In this document: positions 21,072-32,721 of the stretch, in pieces
Layout of the letters: every line of letters starts with the position of its first letter
Numbering within the stretch: position 1 is the first letter of the stretch
Source of the DNA: Riptortus pedestris
Taxonomy: Eukaryota; Arthropoda; Insecta; Hemiptera; Alydidae
NCBI GenBank assembly: GCA_019009955.1
Contig: CM032229.1
Span: forward strand, 144,558,501 to 144,622,500
Reading direction: 5' to 3'
Length of the DNA: 64,000 nucleotides
The notes under the pieces: model-generated
Database searches by the model: none
What the model was told of the DNA's origin: nothing
The model's input: the letters and a program-made list of their open reading frames with translations, nothing else
Position numbers and translations under genes: made by a program

Positions 21072-22180
21072 TATTCTTGTGCATAATGTCAGGGTATGCG
21101 GCTCCTTTTTTTAAACAGTATTTCATATTTAAGATGTAAGTAATATGTGGTATTTATGTATGACATGGCACATTTAGTGATGTAGCTTTGAAATCGGTGT
21201 ATACTTTGGACAACTAATAACTGCGTTTACAATTTAGCTATAACTCTGTGGAGAGTAACAGCAGTTGTGGGGAGTAACATGAGAATGAAATATTGATGAT
21301 AATAAAATCTTTTTCCAAACGTTTTATGAAGAACACTAACTTTTATTACCACCAGGTGGTTATTTATGATACCTTTCACTAAATAGTCATGAAACCAGTC
21401 TCGACATATATTTTTCTAGGACATCCAAATTACTTAACTTATTTAGAGTTATGTACGTACTATTTTCTTTTTGTAAACTCTTTTTCACAGTGGTTCCATT
21501 TCGGCCATCAATGAATTTAGCTATTAGTTTAAATTTCTAACTAATCAACAAAAAGAATATTTGTGGTCGCTATTTTTAATGATTATCATTATTTGAATTT
21601 TATTATTTAGTAAGTACAAAAATATTTGCCATGAAACATTGGAACAGTATCAAGGTGCCGCCTAGATGAATGAATCCGGTACCCTTTAATGCCAAATCGA
21701 GTCTTTGTTATTTATTTTTTTTAAAAAAAGAACGCATCTAAGCGGACAACGGGGTTTGCTCGGGTGGAGTCGTCCACGCAATTGGATTAGTAGTAGTTCA
21801 GAAAATAATTTTCAGGCTCCACATTGCTTGAAAATGTAAGCAAAGTTGATTTTAAATTAGATTCTCTGGATCCGTCCATCGTTGGAGCGTTTGTTTAACA
21901 GCAATGTTCTTTGTTTTGGAATGATTCATGGTTTGTTTGGGTTTAACAATTACAGTCTGCGAACGGTTTCATCTGCGAAAAGTTGTTTTAACACTAAGGA
22001 AAATCGATCCTCATACATTTTTGTGCTTCCTGTAAATAACTAAGCTTCAGCAGATGTGGAAGCTATTTTCGTGAACTCTCCCATTGTTTGATATACAGTA
22101 AGTCAATCTAATCTATTGGCTAGACAAGAGAAAAATCGCTGGTTGTGACGGTTTGTTATTTTGAGTATGTTATGATTGCC
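21072..22180. other. No gene recognised; one family A trace
   Basis: 21488-21575 carries a faint minus-strand family A core trace (GTTCCATTTCGGCCATCAATG). The remainder is A+T-rich unique DNA. Confidence 0.4.
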
Positions 22181-22380
22181 TAAACTGCTTAAGAGGTTGA
22201 CGAATGTTCCTAGATGTTTGACAGGCGCTGGCCAGGCTCCATGGCCTAGTTTTTAAATCGAGACAAAATGATAGGTAGAGCACTATATTTTTAGACCCAT
22301 CTTGTTACTATACTAGCGAGTGGATGTTATGGGCTATTGGAAACCACTTGGGACTTCTGGCATCTCGTATTAGCTCTCGC

Positions 22381-22467
22381 TTAGTTTTTCTTCTTTTCGA
22401 TTTTCTTAAATCTCATTATGTAACTAATGCTTTCAGGCAGAGCGCTCCATTCATCTAGCACGCAATT
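22381..22467 (-). pseudogene. Possible LINE C-terminus remnant
   Basis: The minus strand reads NCVLDEWSALPESISYIM, a basic stretch and a stop. The pattern W-(N/S)-x-L-P-x-x-I is typical of the C-terminal tail after reverse transcriptase in several non-LTR retrotransposons. No RT motif is found beside it, so it is either a short 5'-truncated relic or a coincidence. Confidence 0.3.
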
Positions 22468-22699
22468 GGCGATATAAATGCCTAGGCATGATGTGCTGCT
22501 GGGGAATATGGAGGTTCATCCAAGCTTATTAAAAGCCTTGGTGTTTTATTTATTTTTCACATAATTGACACATCTTTACGAAGTATGTGCTTTTAGAAGG
22601 TGCTACCTCACTAGCTACAGAGTAACCGAAATGATTGACCAGTGGAATGTTCGTGCGGCAAAAACTTATCAAGGCCTTGATAGGGCGAGTCCAAAAATA

Positions 22700-23860
22700 A
22701 GTATAGGTTCATTCTCCTCCAGGGAGAACTACTGTCGGTAACTGTGGTGCGTTACGGGAGTCTAGTGAGTAAGTTTCTCTGAAACCCCTAATGGTCTGTA
22801 AAACCACCGACCCCGGGTAAATGAATTAGGCCCAGGTACTCGGATATGATGAAGCTCATCAGTCTAAATGAAACAATCCAATTAAAACCCTTAGTTAACA
22901 AGTATAGTAAGTTGGCTCGATCACTGTCAGTGTAAAAACCTTGAAAACGGAACCTCAGTTGGTGGCCAACGATCACCAAGGTATATAATGTCACGGAATA
23001 ACGTAAGTTCACTGTAGTAATATTACGCCTATTAAAAAATCTATTAGAAAATTCAGCCAGTCTCTTATTGTTTTATTTAAGTTGTTTATCTCGGTTTTAC
23101 ATAGCTCATACACCATTTATCCATGCATAAATGAAAAAATGGGCTGTTTCCTTTAACGTCATTTTCTGTTTTCATACTCTAAACCATGTCCATAAATTGG
23201 GTACAATGATTTCTGGAAAGCCATGATTGGGAATCTACTTAATTGATATGAATTCATGTTTTTTGTTTGTTTTTTGTTGTTGAAAAAATGCATTATAAAA
23301 AGTAGATAACAAAATAAAAAGTATAATCACCCCTAATGATCTCTGTAACTTGGAATAGTGACTTACTTATATAAACTAGTAAAACAATTATTATCAAACC
23401 CTGTGCACACATACAGGCATCTTGGCTTTCAATGCTGTTATGGCTGAAACCACAACATCATCAGCATAACCATGACCTGTTGATTTTTATAAATCGTATT
23501 ATTACAAATATTATTTCTTAATCTACGGATTGTCTTTGACTTTGAAAAGTAAATAGAAAGTCTCCTTGCCTGAGACTATCAGTAATCTCAAGCCTTTAAT
23601 CTATTTTATGTATTTGAGTTCTTGTTGAGAAAAATTCAAACTAATCTTCGTATTGTGGTTTATTTATAGCATTCCTCATTAAATTTGTTTGTTTTCTGAT
23701 TGACAACAACCTTATATGAAGTGATAAATACCTGTAGGTTAAGGAATCTTAGATACAATTTCAATTCTGCTGGATGGAGCCTAATCCACAGTTCATTTAA
23801 TTAACAGGTAATTTTAAAGCGAACAGATTCTCTTAATGAACTAAATTGTTGAGATGCCAT
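22700..23860. other. No gene recognised
   Basis: A 74-codon minus frame (22788-23012) is open, but I see no family, start context or splice pair. The rest is A+T-rich. Confidence 0.4.
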
Positions 23861-23864
23861 TTTC

Positions 23865-24062
23865 CTAATATGTTCGCCCAATGGAGCTGTCCATTGTCTG
23901 AAGAATTCCTAAATAAATCGTGCCCCCGAGCGAGGGCAGTGACGACCAAGAGACAAGACTCGTGCTTGGTTCAAGGACAATCAGCTGATTTGTTATGGTT
24001 CTGACGGGACAGGACTCCAGAGCCGTGACAACAGCTATCTCTCCTGTCAACGGGCCCACTTA
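23865..24062. other. GC-richer island with minus-strand open frame
   Basis: 65 minus codons are open (Thr/Ser/Leu-rich) in unusually balanced composition. A donor-like AAAAT|GTAAGT sits at its upstream edge (24064), with a short open segment reading LTRAELNILKISGGRCRK before it. The signals do not assemble into one model. Confidence 0.2.
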
Positions 24063-24126
24063 CATTTTCTACACCTTCCTCCACTAATCTTAAGAATGTT
24101 TAGCTCAGCACGTGTCAAACCTGGAC

Positions 24127-24215
24127 ATTTTGCAGATTTTCCTTCAGAGAAAACATCTATCAGGGATGTACTCTTGACCAGATTTTCAAAATGTTTCTTA
24201 AATTTTAGTCGTAGG
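24127..24215 (+). repeat. Family A 5' end relic
   Basis: TTTGCAGATTTTCCTTCAGAGAAAACATC, GGGATGTACTCTTGACC and TTTTCAAAATGTTTCTT follow the 5' module order with many changes. Confidence 0.6.
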
Positions 24216-24489
24216 CCAACGCATATAGGTTATATACTAAGAAGAACGTGAAATAATATTAAATACTTAAGTAATCATTACTCCAAAAAAATCTAATTCT
24301 TTTTGCATGTCTTTATAACGCCCAATGATTCAAAGTTTTCCAATTACTTCATTCATTAATGTAACATTAAATTTAGTTTTTATTAAGAATTTAAATTGTT
24401 AATTTTAATACATAATTAAGTCTACTATAATTAAGTTTTTCGTTTCTGCTCAAAACAGAGAACATTTAAGACATTTAATTTAGCCCCTT

Positions 24490-24545
24490 CTATAATAAAT
24501 ATCGAGTTTGGTAGGATCAAATAAAAAATCTGTCAACTTGTCCAT
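24490..24545 (-). repeat. Family A relic
   Basis: AATATCGAGTTTGGTAGGATC and AAATAAAAAATCTG match the block next to the microsatellite. Confidence 0.5.
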
Positions 24546-25229
24546 TGACAGTCCAATGAAGTATATTGTTATATACTGATTTGCGTCGTTGCATCGTTTG
24601 CTCTGAACAAGGAGAAGAGAATATGTGGAATATTTGGTAAATTCCTTATTTTAAAAAAAAAAAAAAAAAAAATACATTAATAAATAAAGTGCTTCTTTAA
24701 AATGTTTCTCTATTATTTTGACACTTTACACATTGTATTTGGGAGTAATAAGACAGCAAAATGTTTCCCAACTAGCTCTGAATTTATCTATTATTTAACT
24801 CTCTTGCCTTCCCTAATATTAGTTAACACGTTCCTGTTTTTGTATTTTGCTTTTATATTCATATTTATTAATTATTAAGTTGGAAATAAATGTGAGCTAA
24901 TCACTACGTGACGAACTAAACAATGGTATTGTAAACGAAAGGTCTCAATCTCACTCGGTAAACTAATAAATAACTTTTAATAACAATAAATGAAAGGAAT
25001 ATAATTTAAAACTAGTAACATATTAGAATTAAAAAACTTCGTACTGCTCTTCAATTGACACGAAATTTAACTCGCACACAAACACACTCAAGCTCATAGA
25101 GTTCACGACAACTTAAGAACCAATTAAGAATATTTCATATTAAATATATATTTAATTGAACTAATAGTCTTTAAATACTTCATATACAATTGGTCAGAAA
25201 TCCATTCACATTTATGGGTTGTGAAAATG

Positions 25230-25277
25230 GTTAACCATATACAACTCATTGAGTTGAATGAGTTGTATATGGTTAAC
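25230..25277. repeat. Perfect 21-bp inverted repeat, 6-nt loop
   Basis: GTTAACCATATACAACTCATT minus its last base is 20 nt; the full 21-nt arm is exactly complementary to 25257-25277, with GAGTTG between. No second copy in the window. It could fold as a hairpin or mark a small inverted duplication. Confidence 0.9.
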
Positions 25278-25338
25278 GGACAACGTGTTATTGCTTATTT
25301 ATTACTTCGGTTTATCCTTACTAGTAATATAAAGTAAC

Positions 25339-25432
25339 ACACGGGCTGCGCAAACTAATCAGATTTCCCAGAAACATGCTTTTCATCTCATCTCACCAAA
25401 TATTCTCTATTTCTATGTAAAGATGGACACAA
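25339..25432 (-). repeat. Family A 3' end relic, GATGAGATG type
   Basis: GGGCTGCGCAAACTAATCAG and ATTTCCCAGAAAC are the terminus. TCATCTCATCTCACCAAATA and TTCTCTATTTCTATG match the 3' region at 53245 in the opposite sense. No core. Confidence 0.6.
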
Positions 25433-26500
25433 AAGATATTTATCGCAGCAACTCCGGGCTGATTTGAAGACTTATTTGGTATTGTTTTATTTTATACTTT
25501 TTTTAAAATAATGTCGTATGTTTATGTTTTTTGGTTTATTATTATTACTTTTTGTTAATATTTTAATTTTAATAATTAACTACCAACTTATAAAAAAAAA
25601 AAAATCTAATTCATCTAAAATCACATGTAATAATGTCAAACTGCATGGAGCATGTACTAAATACGAGTATTTTGCCTTTCATAGAGATACTGTGAGACAC
25701 AACCCTCCCTCCAAAAAAAAAATAATAAGAAAGAAAAGTTTCTCACCTTTTATAGAGATTGTTATTCTTTAATACAATACTATACAAATAAATTAAAAAT
25801 ACATGTTATATAATCAGAGTGTTATTAAGATGGTTAACAAAATTAATTTATTATATATAATTATTAAACTGATAGATTTTAGAAGATCAGTTCAGTGAAT
25901 TTGAGATATTTTAACAACGAAATGAATTATTTAAGTTTGATATTCAGTAATATTTTAAAAATAATAACTGAGTTAATAAAATAATTTTATTATAGTAATT
26001 TGGCATATTCTATAAAGCTTTTTTTTTTTTTTTTTAAACACTTATTAGGAATAAATACATTCCACATTAGTTCGTGTAAGCCTTCAGAGACATGAGCGCT
26101 AATAGAAGTCACTGACTTGCTAATGTTCTCACCACAAAGGACCCGCGACGTCATTACTGGCTATTCTTCGGACACAACCAGAGGCCGCTCAAAGCAGAGA
26201 TTTGTTGGTCACGTTTCTAGTTCTTTGACATTCCTCTTTCAGGAATACGCTTCAATGGAACTCATTTTGTATAGAACGATAAAAATGACTTTTCGTGCAA
26301 TTTTCACACCGACTATTCATTCTTAATTAGAAAATGTTACTTTTATATTCAATGTCAAGGCTTTTTATTTTATTTCAACTTTTATACTAAGGTCAATAGT
26401 GGCGCAGTTTTCACTCACTTAAAAAGTTGTTAGATAATTCTCTTTGAAAAAAAATATGAATGAGTTATCGTATTAACCTTGTCAATGTGATTTCCCTTTT
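25433..26500. other. No gene recognised; small GC-richer patch
   Basis: Mostly A+T-rich with A- and T-runs. 26085-26260 is richer in G+C with a 69-codon plus frame I do not recognise. Confidence 0.4.
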
Positions 26501-26504
26501 TCAG

Positions 26505-26552
26505 AAGTTCCTTTTGGAAGCCTTCCAAGGTTCTACCTCAGACGTGACCTAA
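26505..26552 (+). CDS. Candidate short terminal exon
   Basis: A good acceptor (TATTAAC branch-like, then TTTCCCTTTTTCAG) is followed by 15 codons, KFLLEAFQGSTSDVT, and TAA. The acceptor is among the better ones in the window, but the peptide is too short to place. Confidence 0.25.
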   Translation, partial: KFLLEAFQGSTSDVT

Positions 26553-26924
26553 AATTACTCATTTTAAGTCATATTTGACCACTTTTCTTGCTACTTTTTT
26601 ATTATGTCTTTTATAGAGAAAAAAAAAACAAACTCCATCGCTTCGGGAAAGATCCCTTGGTCACTGACAGTAGAATGTTTTACCTGTTCACCCACTCAAA
26701 TCATTGCCGGCAAATCCTCTGTGTGATGAACAAAGTATCTTTATAAGAGATTTTATCAATTTTTTTCTTATAAGCTAATGAATCTTCAATTTAAAAAAAT
26801 ATTTTTAAGGAAATTAATTAGTTCCAGCTGACTTTATGAATGGATTTGACACCTCAGTGTGTCGTATTAGGGTTTAAAAAATTATTTTTGGTTAAAGGTT
26901 GGTTTTGGGTTATTGCAGTTTTAT

Positions 26925-27072
26925 TTAGAGATGGGTGGGACTAATGATATTCGCTTGAAAGTTCCTCGTCAAATAAATTGGTATTACCCAGGCGGGAATC
27001 TAATCCACGATTCTAGGTTTAACAAGTGTATTAAAACCTTCGCACTAACTCACAAGATTAACCTGAACCCCC
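26925..27072 (-). mobile_element. SINE 5' half
   Basis: GGGTGGGACTAATGAT, CCCAGGCGGGAATCTAATCC (box B complement) and AACTCACAAGATTAACCTGA then CCCC at the head. The 3' tail beyond the CACCCTGGC block is missing. Confidence 0.75.
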
Positions 27073-27606
27073 TCCTCTTTATTCTTTTGTTTTAAATGTA
27101 TCTATTAATGCCAACACCTAAAATATATGAAATTATTAATGGCTTGTTATATTTAAGTCACGTAAAATCTGCTTCTCCTCACCGTAGAGGGATGTTATAT
27201 ATTGGTACAAACTTATACTGTACTCCGTTTCCACTTCCTCCGTTCTCAACTCCTAAAATGTTCTGTGTTTCCTAAAGCACTTTTCAACCCTGACCGATGC
27301 AGTTATCGTACGAAGATATTTTTTACATCCACTTTTTTCACAGTTAGTTTTAATAGTTGCCCATGTAAAGTAGAACAATTTTCGGCCTTTACTCAGTAAA
27401 ATGTCACACAAGTTCCAGTGTTGCAAAAAATTTACTATAAACTAAAATCTAAACCACATTTTTTGGTGAATTGTTTAAATTGTTTATTTAATTTTTATTC
27501 GTGTCATAGAAACTTCAAGAGCACTGTAATCCACTACTGATTGAAAAATCACTTTCAAAAAATGGTACCCTCTTTTTGGGCACAATGCCAAAATAACTAC
27601 AAATAA
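27073..27606. other. No gene recognised
   Basis: A 65-codon plus frame at 27202-27399 has no recognisable features. Confidence 0.35.
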
Positions 27607-27776
27607 CATGTACAGACCGCTAGAGCGGTAACAGACAAATATATAGATACAGATATAGTTGTATACAATTTTGAACGGACCTCTTTTTCGTCATCTCCTA
27701 TGTAGGATAGGTGGACATTTGAAGAAATGAGTATGATCTCAATAGTTGATTTCCCTTGAGGGAAATCTGCTAAAAT
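27607..27776 (-). repeat. Family A 5' half
   Basis: GACCGCTAGAGCGGTAACAG, short TA tract, TTTTGAACGGACCTC, first block with a gap, and the 5' end TTTCCCTTGAGGGAAATCTG then CTAAAA. Core and 3' region absent. Confidence 0.85.
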
Positions 27777-28706
27777 GTCATATGTATAAGAAGTTCGTCT
27801 TTGGAAACAGATTCAACGAAATGACAAGATAAAGAAGAGACGAAATGTGATTGATTTTCGGAAGTAACGTAGTGTGTGCGTCAAAATAATTTCATTGTTT
27901 AAGATTTATTCAATATACATGGAAGGATTTTAGTTCAAATTGACATGAAATTGAAATAACTTCGCAAATGTTTAATCCATAAGAACGCTGTCAGAGCGTA
28001 TCCAATTGAACCAATTTACAAGCCGTAAAAAATAACGTTAAAAAAATAGTCTCTTATTCATGCAAATACTACTTTCAAATGCTATACCATTATAGTCGGA
28101 TGGAGTTCCCAACTACATCGCGCAAGTAGAAAACTATAACGCGTCGAGCAATCAAACACAATGAGAAAAGCGCATTTTTGGCCCCATTCATCAACTTAAT
28201 CAGTCTGCTTTCAAACCAGTAAAAGTACCGTAAACGTTATGTTTTTTTCATCGAAGTTAATTTATTAATTAAAAAATTTATGAGCATGACTCCCTAGTAC
28301 TTTATAATTAATTCTGAAATAAGCGTGCAGTAATTTAAAGAAATCAGAAAGTAATATTTTGGTATTACAGAAGCACTTTCTATTTACGGGTAATATGCCT
28401 GATCATGAAATACTATTTATCATGAAATAATTGGGCTCGCTTTCTGAAATGAGAGTTGATTACAGAAGTAACTGCTACTGTAATTATCTCTCCCTTCATT
28501 ACCTAGATGATTACTAAATTGTGTTAATGCCTGTTTTTTTATATTTGATTGCTGTTAAATACCAATTTGCCAAACTGTTTTCCATCACTAGTATTTAAGC
28601 TGTTGCAGAGAAATAATTGTTATTACCCCGAGCTAGATTGTGGTGGTTACCTGTACGAAATCCGTCACTGTCGTATAGTATCATCACATAGACTTGATTT
28701 CCATTA
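27777..28706. other. No feature recognised
   Basis: Unique A+T-rich sequence; no repeat or exon model found. Confidence 0.45.
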
Positions 28707-29161
28707 AGGAAAAGTCCGTCACGCAGGGGCTGCGTTAACTAAGCAGATTTCCCACTTGCGTCATGTATTTGCATTTATCTCATGAAGTAAAAGTTCAATG
28801 AGAACAGTATTTGTTAGTTAGGCTTCAAATAAAGTGATTCATAACATAACAGCTTATTGTTGATATGGTAACATAAGGAGTAGGGGTTTACTGAATGCCG
28901 AAATTCTGAAAAATGCAAATATCTCGGCTAATATTAGAGATAATGAAAAAATGTACATATCAACATTTATAGAAAATAACATTTTCAATAACATTGGTCA
29001 CATACAATTTTTCGGTCCGACGCATAGTAACGGAGATATTAAGACTTTTCGAAATTCCTCTCTTCTAAACTCGATCTTTCTGTTTATATATATATCAACA
29101 TTTACATATAGAATTTCGTAACGATTAAACAATAATTGCAACCGCTAGAGCGGTAATAGAC

Positions 29162-29258
<97 letters not shown>

Positions 29259-29386
29259 ATTTTAAACGGCCCTCATTTTCGTCATCTAGTATGTAATATC
29301 GATGGACATTTGACCATTTTTAACAAAAATCCCCTCATGAGTACAACCTCAGTAGCTGATTTCCCTCAGGGGAAACCTTCTAAAAT
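28707..29386 (-). repeat. Family A copy, complete, short 3' type, (TA)n(CA)n
   Basis: Intact 3' end AAAGTCCGTCACGCAGGGGC with TGCGTTAACTAAGCAG, short 3' region (GTATTTGCATTTATCTCATG), core, GACC-type block, (TA)n 29166-29231 with (CA)n to 29256, first block and 5' end CCCTCAGGGGAAACCTTC then TAAAA. Confidence 0.92.
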
Positions 29387-29390
29387 AAAC

Positions 29391-29605
29391 TATTGAGGTT
29401 GTACTCATATCACGGTTTTCGACATTTTGGGTTTTATGAGCCCGAAAAATGTTATACGAACAATCTCATTGCAAATACAATTTCCTACAATTATTTGTAA
29501 TGCACTTTTTTTTAAACTCTAATACTAACTAAGATATTGACCAAAAAAAGTGTCTTATTTATTTTTCAGCCTTCTGCCTAAATCTACTCTGCACCTAAAT
29601 CTTCA
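29391..29605 (+). repeat. Family A fragment, opposite orientation, deleted middle
   Basis: TATTGAGGTTGTACTCATAT and TTTTCGACATTTT of the 5' module are fused to core sequence GAAAAATGTTATACGAAC, AATACTAACTAAGATATTG and TTCAGCCTTC. It directly follows an inverted copy. Confidence 0.75.
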
Positions 29606-30076
29606 ATTTTCAATCAAGCAACAGCAACAATAACACATCTTGTATTCAGCTAAAATTTGAAATCCTGTTCACCAAGGTCTCTTATTTTGGGAGAAATTGA
29701 GAATAGGATGTGACATGACGACACGAGCGAGGCATTGCAACAGTTGGGAAATCTGTGTCGTATGATGGACAGTACTTGATGGACTTTTAAAGGAAATAGA
29801 TAAAATAAACATTACTCACTGTTTCTTATTGATCGTGCTATACATATCTAGTTTGCACATTATTACAATAAGTTATTATATATGAATGAATGAATGAATG
29901 AATATTTTTATTGCTTATAAAAATTTAACAATTTTATAGCAAGGGTTCAACCCTCTTCCTTTTTTCATATAAACATAAACAGAGAATTCTTTTTTTAAAT
30001 AATAACAAAAAACAAAAACTATATACACTAATTACTATAGAAAAAAAAACATAAGACATTAATTTTATTTTAATTA

Positions 30077-30744
30077 TTATATTGTCTGTATTTTTTCCCC
30101 TCTGAGGTAAAGACCTTTACGTATGAAATCATATAAGCAGTTTATTTTATTATTGTCCATAAGGTCAAACAAATTTTCCATGGATTGCTGTGGAATGTTG
30201 AAACTTTTCAGGAGGTGGTTTCTTCTCTCTGCTAAAACGGGGCATGTAAGGATGAAGTGCGAAACGGTGTCTTGGCTATCTTCGCAAAGGGGGCATGGCT
30301 TTTCTGGGTTGAATATGTAAATTGTCCTACCAACTATTAATCTTTGATTTTTTGTACCTAATAAACGGATTTGAGATATCAATTTGGTCATAAAAAATGG
30401 CACATTTTGGTACAGGTACTCCTCGCCTCTGCCAAGAGAGCTAATTCTTCTAAAGTGCTGGCTATATGTGCTGTTTAAGACTCTTTTTACATCTACCGAG
30501 ATTAAATGGTTCTCGAGAGCCTCTAAACATGTCTTTATTTTTTCATTAATATTTTCCGCCATTTCCAATTCCTCCAAGCTCCCTCCTATGCACCCAAGAT
30601 ACCCCTCCAGTTCATTCACCCAATTAAATGGCATTGAATAATTGGCAGATAATTCCTTTAGGCGCATGTAACACAGTCTTGATAGATCATCTGCCGACTT
30701 CTCTTGTAGAGCCTTCCACCAATTCAACATCCTCTTGAAAATTT
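30077..30744 (-). CDS. LINE ORF, C-terminal part after frameshift
   Basis: Continues the reverse transcriptase frame after the break at 30745. It reads LKIFKRMLNWWKALQEKS at its start and holds a zinc-knuckle-like CPLCEDSQDTVSHFILTC (C-x2-C-x8-H-x4-C) about 65 residues before the stop. In non-LTR elements such a motif lies C-terminal to RT and is thought to bind nucleic acid. The visible 217-residue segment begins at an internal Met, which is not a real start. Confidence 0.85.
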
Positions 30745-32676
30745 TCAGTCGGGTGTGTGTGTGCGGTTAAATTCTACTCTAATGTAAGCATTAGGAGTGT
30801 TTTTAGGGAGACACATAAGCCATTTAAAGAAGTTTAATTGAGCTTTCTCAATCACAGCCGAATAACCAGGGCCCCATATTTCTGATACATACAGGAGTAC
30901 ACTTTCACTAAGTGCATCGAACAGCATACATTTGGTTGCCCAAGTTTCAGCTTTGCTTTTATTAAGTATCCGTAAGATGGCAGCATTGGCAGAGCAACCT
31001 TTTGCCAAGAAGTGAGTACTGGCTTGACAGAATTTTCCTGAGGATGAGAAAGGTACCCCCAGATATGTAAATGAATTTGTAAGCTGGATTGGGTTATTAT
31101 TATAAAATATGGTTTTACTTTTCCCAAGTCGACCTCCTTTGTGAAATGGTAATATCATTGTTTTCTGAGTGTTCACTGAGAGTAACATTGCGTCACAGTA
31201 TTTCTTTAATATATTTAATTTACGTTGCGTATCAGGCCATGATATAGAGAGTAAAACTAGGTCATCAGCATACATCAATAAAATTAAGTCTTTTCTTGTA
31301 CTTATCTGTATACCCTCTGCCCCATTCTCTTCAAAAAAGTGGACTATGTCTGATATATATAGCAAGAATAGAAGAGGGCTTAAGTTTTCTCCTTGTAGAA
31401 CACCTTCAGATATTTCAAGGTCATGTGAGTACTGATTTCCTTCTTCAATAATAAACGATGCTTGGTCATACAGACATTTAATCACTTTTAAAATTTTTCC
31501 TCCAATTCCTAGCCTATATAGTTTTTCCCATAATTTTGAATGGTTTATAGAGTCAAAGGCTCTTTTGAAGTCTACAAAGGTAGCAAATAATTTCCTCCTC
31601 TTTAATCTGAGTGCTATATTTACAGCTGCTGACAAACAAAATATGCTATCCCTACATCCTTTACCTTTTCGGAAACCCATTTGTTCGTCCGGGATAATTT
31701 TCCTGTCTTCAACCCATGTAAGCAATCTTCGACTAAGGATGGAAGTGAAAAGCTTTAGAATTGAGTTGAGAATGGCGATGCCTCTGTAATTGTTTGGGTC
31801 TTTTTTATCTCCTTTCTTATGGATGAGCCTCATTCTTATTTTCGTCCAAGATGATGGTATCGTTTCTTCACTCCAAACTTTATTAAAGATGTGTACAAGG
31901 TGGTTAGTCCAACTTTCATTCATTAATTTATAACATTCGTTGGGAATTAAATCTAATCCCGGAGATTTATTGTTTTTTGCGCGTTTTAGACTTTCTACTG
32001 TTTCTTCGAGTGTAATTTCTCCATCTAGTTCTGAGTCATAATAATGAAAATAAATTGTGTCATCAATAATTTTTTGAGGTAAAGAACTTTTATAGAAATT
32101 CTCCCACTGAGTAATGTTTATTTCATTTTCTGGGAATGGTTTAAATTTAAATTTTTTTAAAGCTGGCCAAAATTCCGCAGAATTCTTTGTTTTGCTTAAT
32201 CTAACTCTTAATTTTGTAAAGTACTGCTCCTTAGTTTTTTTAATTAATGATTTGTAACATTTCTTAGAATGCAGAAAATTAGTAGTTGATTCATCTTTAA
32301 ATGAAGCTTTACAACATCTCTTGTATGCAGAGGTAAGTTGTTTTTTTGCTAGAATACATTTTTGGTCAAACCAAGGTTTGTTTGGAATCTGTTTTGATGA
32401 GCTAACTCTAAGCATGGACGCTTTCTTCATTAGATCAGTGACCCTTTTATTAAAATCTTCAGTTAGCGTACTGAGGCTTACGTTATAATTGAAATCGATG
32501 TCTAAAGTACGTAAGATTATTTTGAACATTTCGAGGTTCTCAGCACTACGATTTATGATTAATTTCCTCCCTAAGTATAGTTTATTAGAGTGTTTTCCCA
32601 AGAGAGATATAATACATAAATTGTGGTCAGAATATGCTGGAGTTGGTTTTACCTCGTATTCATAAACGCTATCAAT
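30745..32676 (-). CDS. Non-LTR retrotransposon reverse transcriptase, 5'-truncated
   Basis: About 640 residues of LINE protein. The N-terminus keeps only the last endonuclease motif (AYSDHNL). RT motifs follow in order: NNKSPGLDLIPNE, NNYRGIAILNSILK, MGFRKGKGCRDS, FVDFKRAFDSINH (catalytic Asp), GVLQGENLSPLLF, YADD (both catalytic Asp), then SFTYLGVPF and a thumb region with SEIWGPGY. The overall pattern is that of the Jockey/I/CR1-type clades; I cannot place it more exactly. The first roughly 23 codons of the longest open frame are microsatellite and not part of the protein. It breaks at 30745-30760, where a CA run shifts the frame into the zinc-knuckle segment. With no 5' UTR, ORF1 or complete endonuclease, the copy cannot be autonomous. 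Confidence 0.92.
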   Translation of the reverse strand: MDSVYEYEVKPTPAYSDHNLCIISLLGKHSNKLYLGRKLIINRSAENLEMFKIILRTLDIDFNYNVSLSTLTEDFNKRVTDLMKKASMLRVSSSKQIPNKPWFDQKCILAKKQLTSAYKRCCKASFKDESTTNFLHSKKCYKSLIKKTKEQYFTKLRVRLSKTKNSAEFWPALKKFKFKPFPENEINITQWENFYKSSLPQKIIDDTIYFHYYDSELDGEITLEETVESLKRAKNNKSPGLDLIPNECYKLMNESWTNHLVHIFNKVWSEETIPSSWTKIRMRLIHKKGDKKDPNNYRGIAILNSILKLFTSILSRRLLTWVEDRKIIPDEQMGFRKGKGCRDSIFCLSAAVNIALRLKRRKLFATFVDFKRAFDSINHSKLWEKLYRLGIGGKILKVIKCLYDQASFIIEEGNQYSHDLEISEGVLQGENLSPLLFLLYISDIVHFFEENGAEGIQISTRKDLILLMYADDLVLLSISWPDTQRKLNILKKYCDAMLLSVNTQKTMILPFHKGGRLGKSKTIFYNNNPIQLTNSFTYLGVPFSSSGKFCQASTHFLAKGCSANAAILRILNKSKAETWATKCMLFDALSESVLLYVSEIWGPGYSAVIEKAQLNFFKWLMCLPKNTPNAYIRVEFNRTHTPD

Positions 32677-32678
32677 GT

Positions 32679-32721
<43 letters not shown>

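Larger units (their letters stand above)
29872..32688 (-). mobile_element. 5'-truncated LINE with probable 12-bp target duplication
   Basis: Element body 29884-32676. The 3' end on the minus strand carries an AATAAA (29907-29912) and a short repeated ATTC tail (29884-29903), as in LINEs that end in simple repeats instead of poly(A). The 5' end is truncated in the endonuclease domain. GTTATTATATAT occurs at 29872-29883 and 32677-32688 as a probable target duplication, though part is low complexity. It inserted at the TA tract of a family A 5' fragment. Confidence 0.88.

Noticed and set aside
26640..26760. Minus-strand mini-exon between TTCATCACACAG and CAG|GTAAAA
   Set aside because: Thirty-five nucleotides with a stop in every frame.
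7978..29256. CRISPR array or VNTR at the regularly spaced family A copies
   Set aside because: Repeats are long, diverged, on both strands and irregularly spaced; the genome is eukaryotic.
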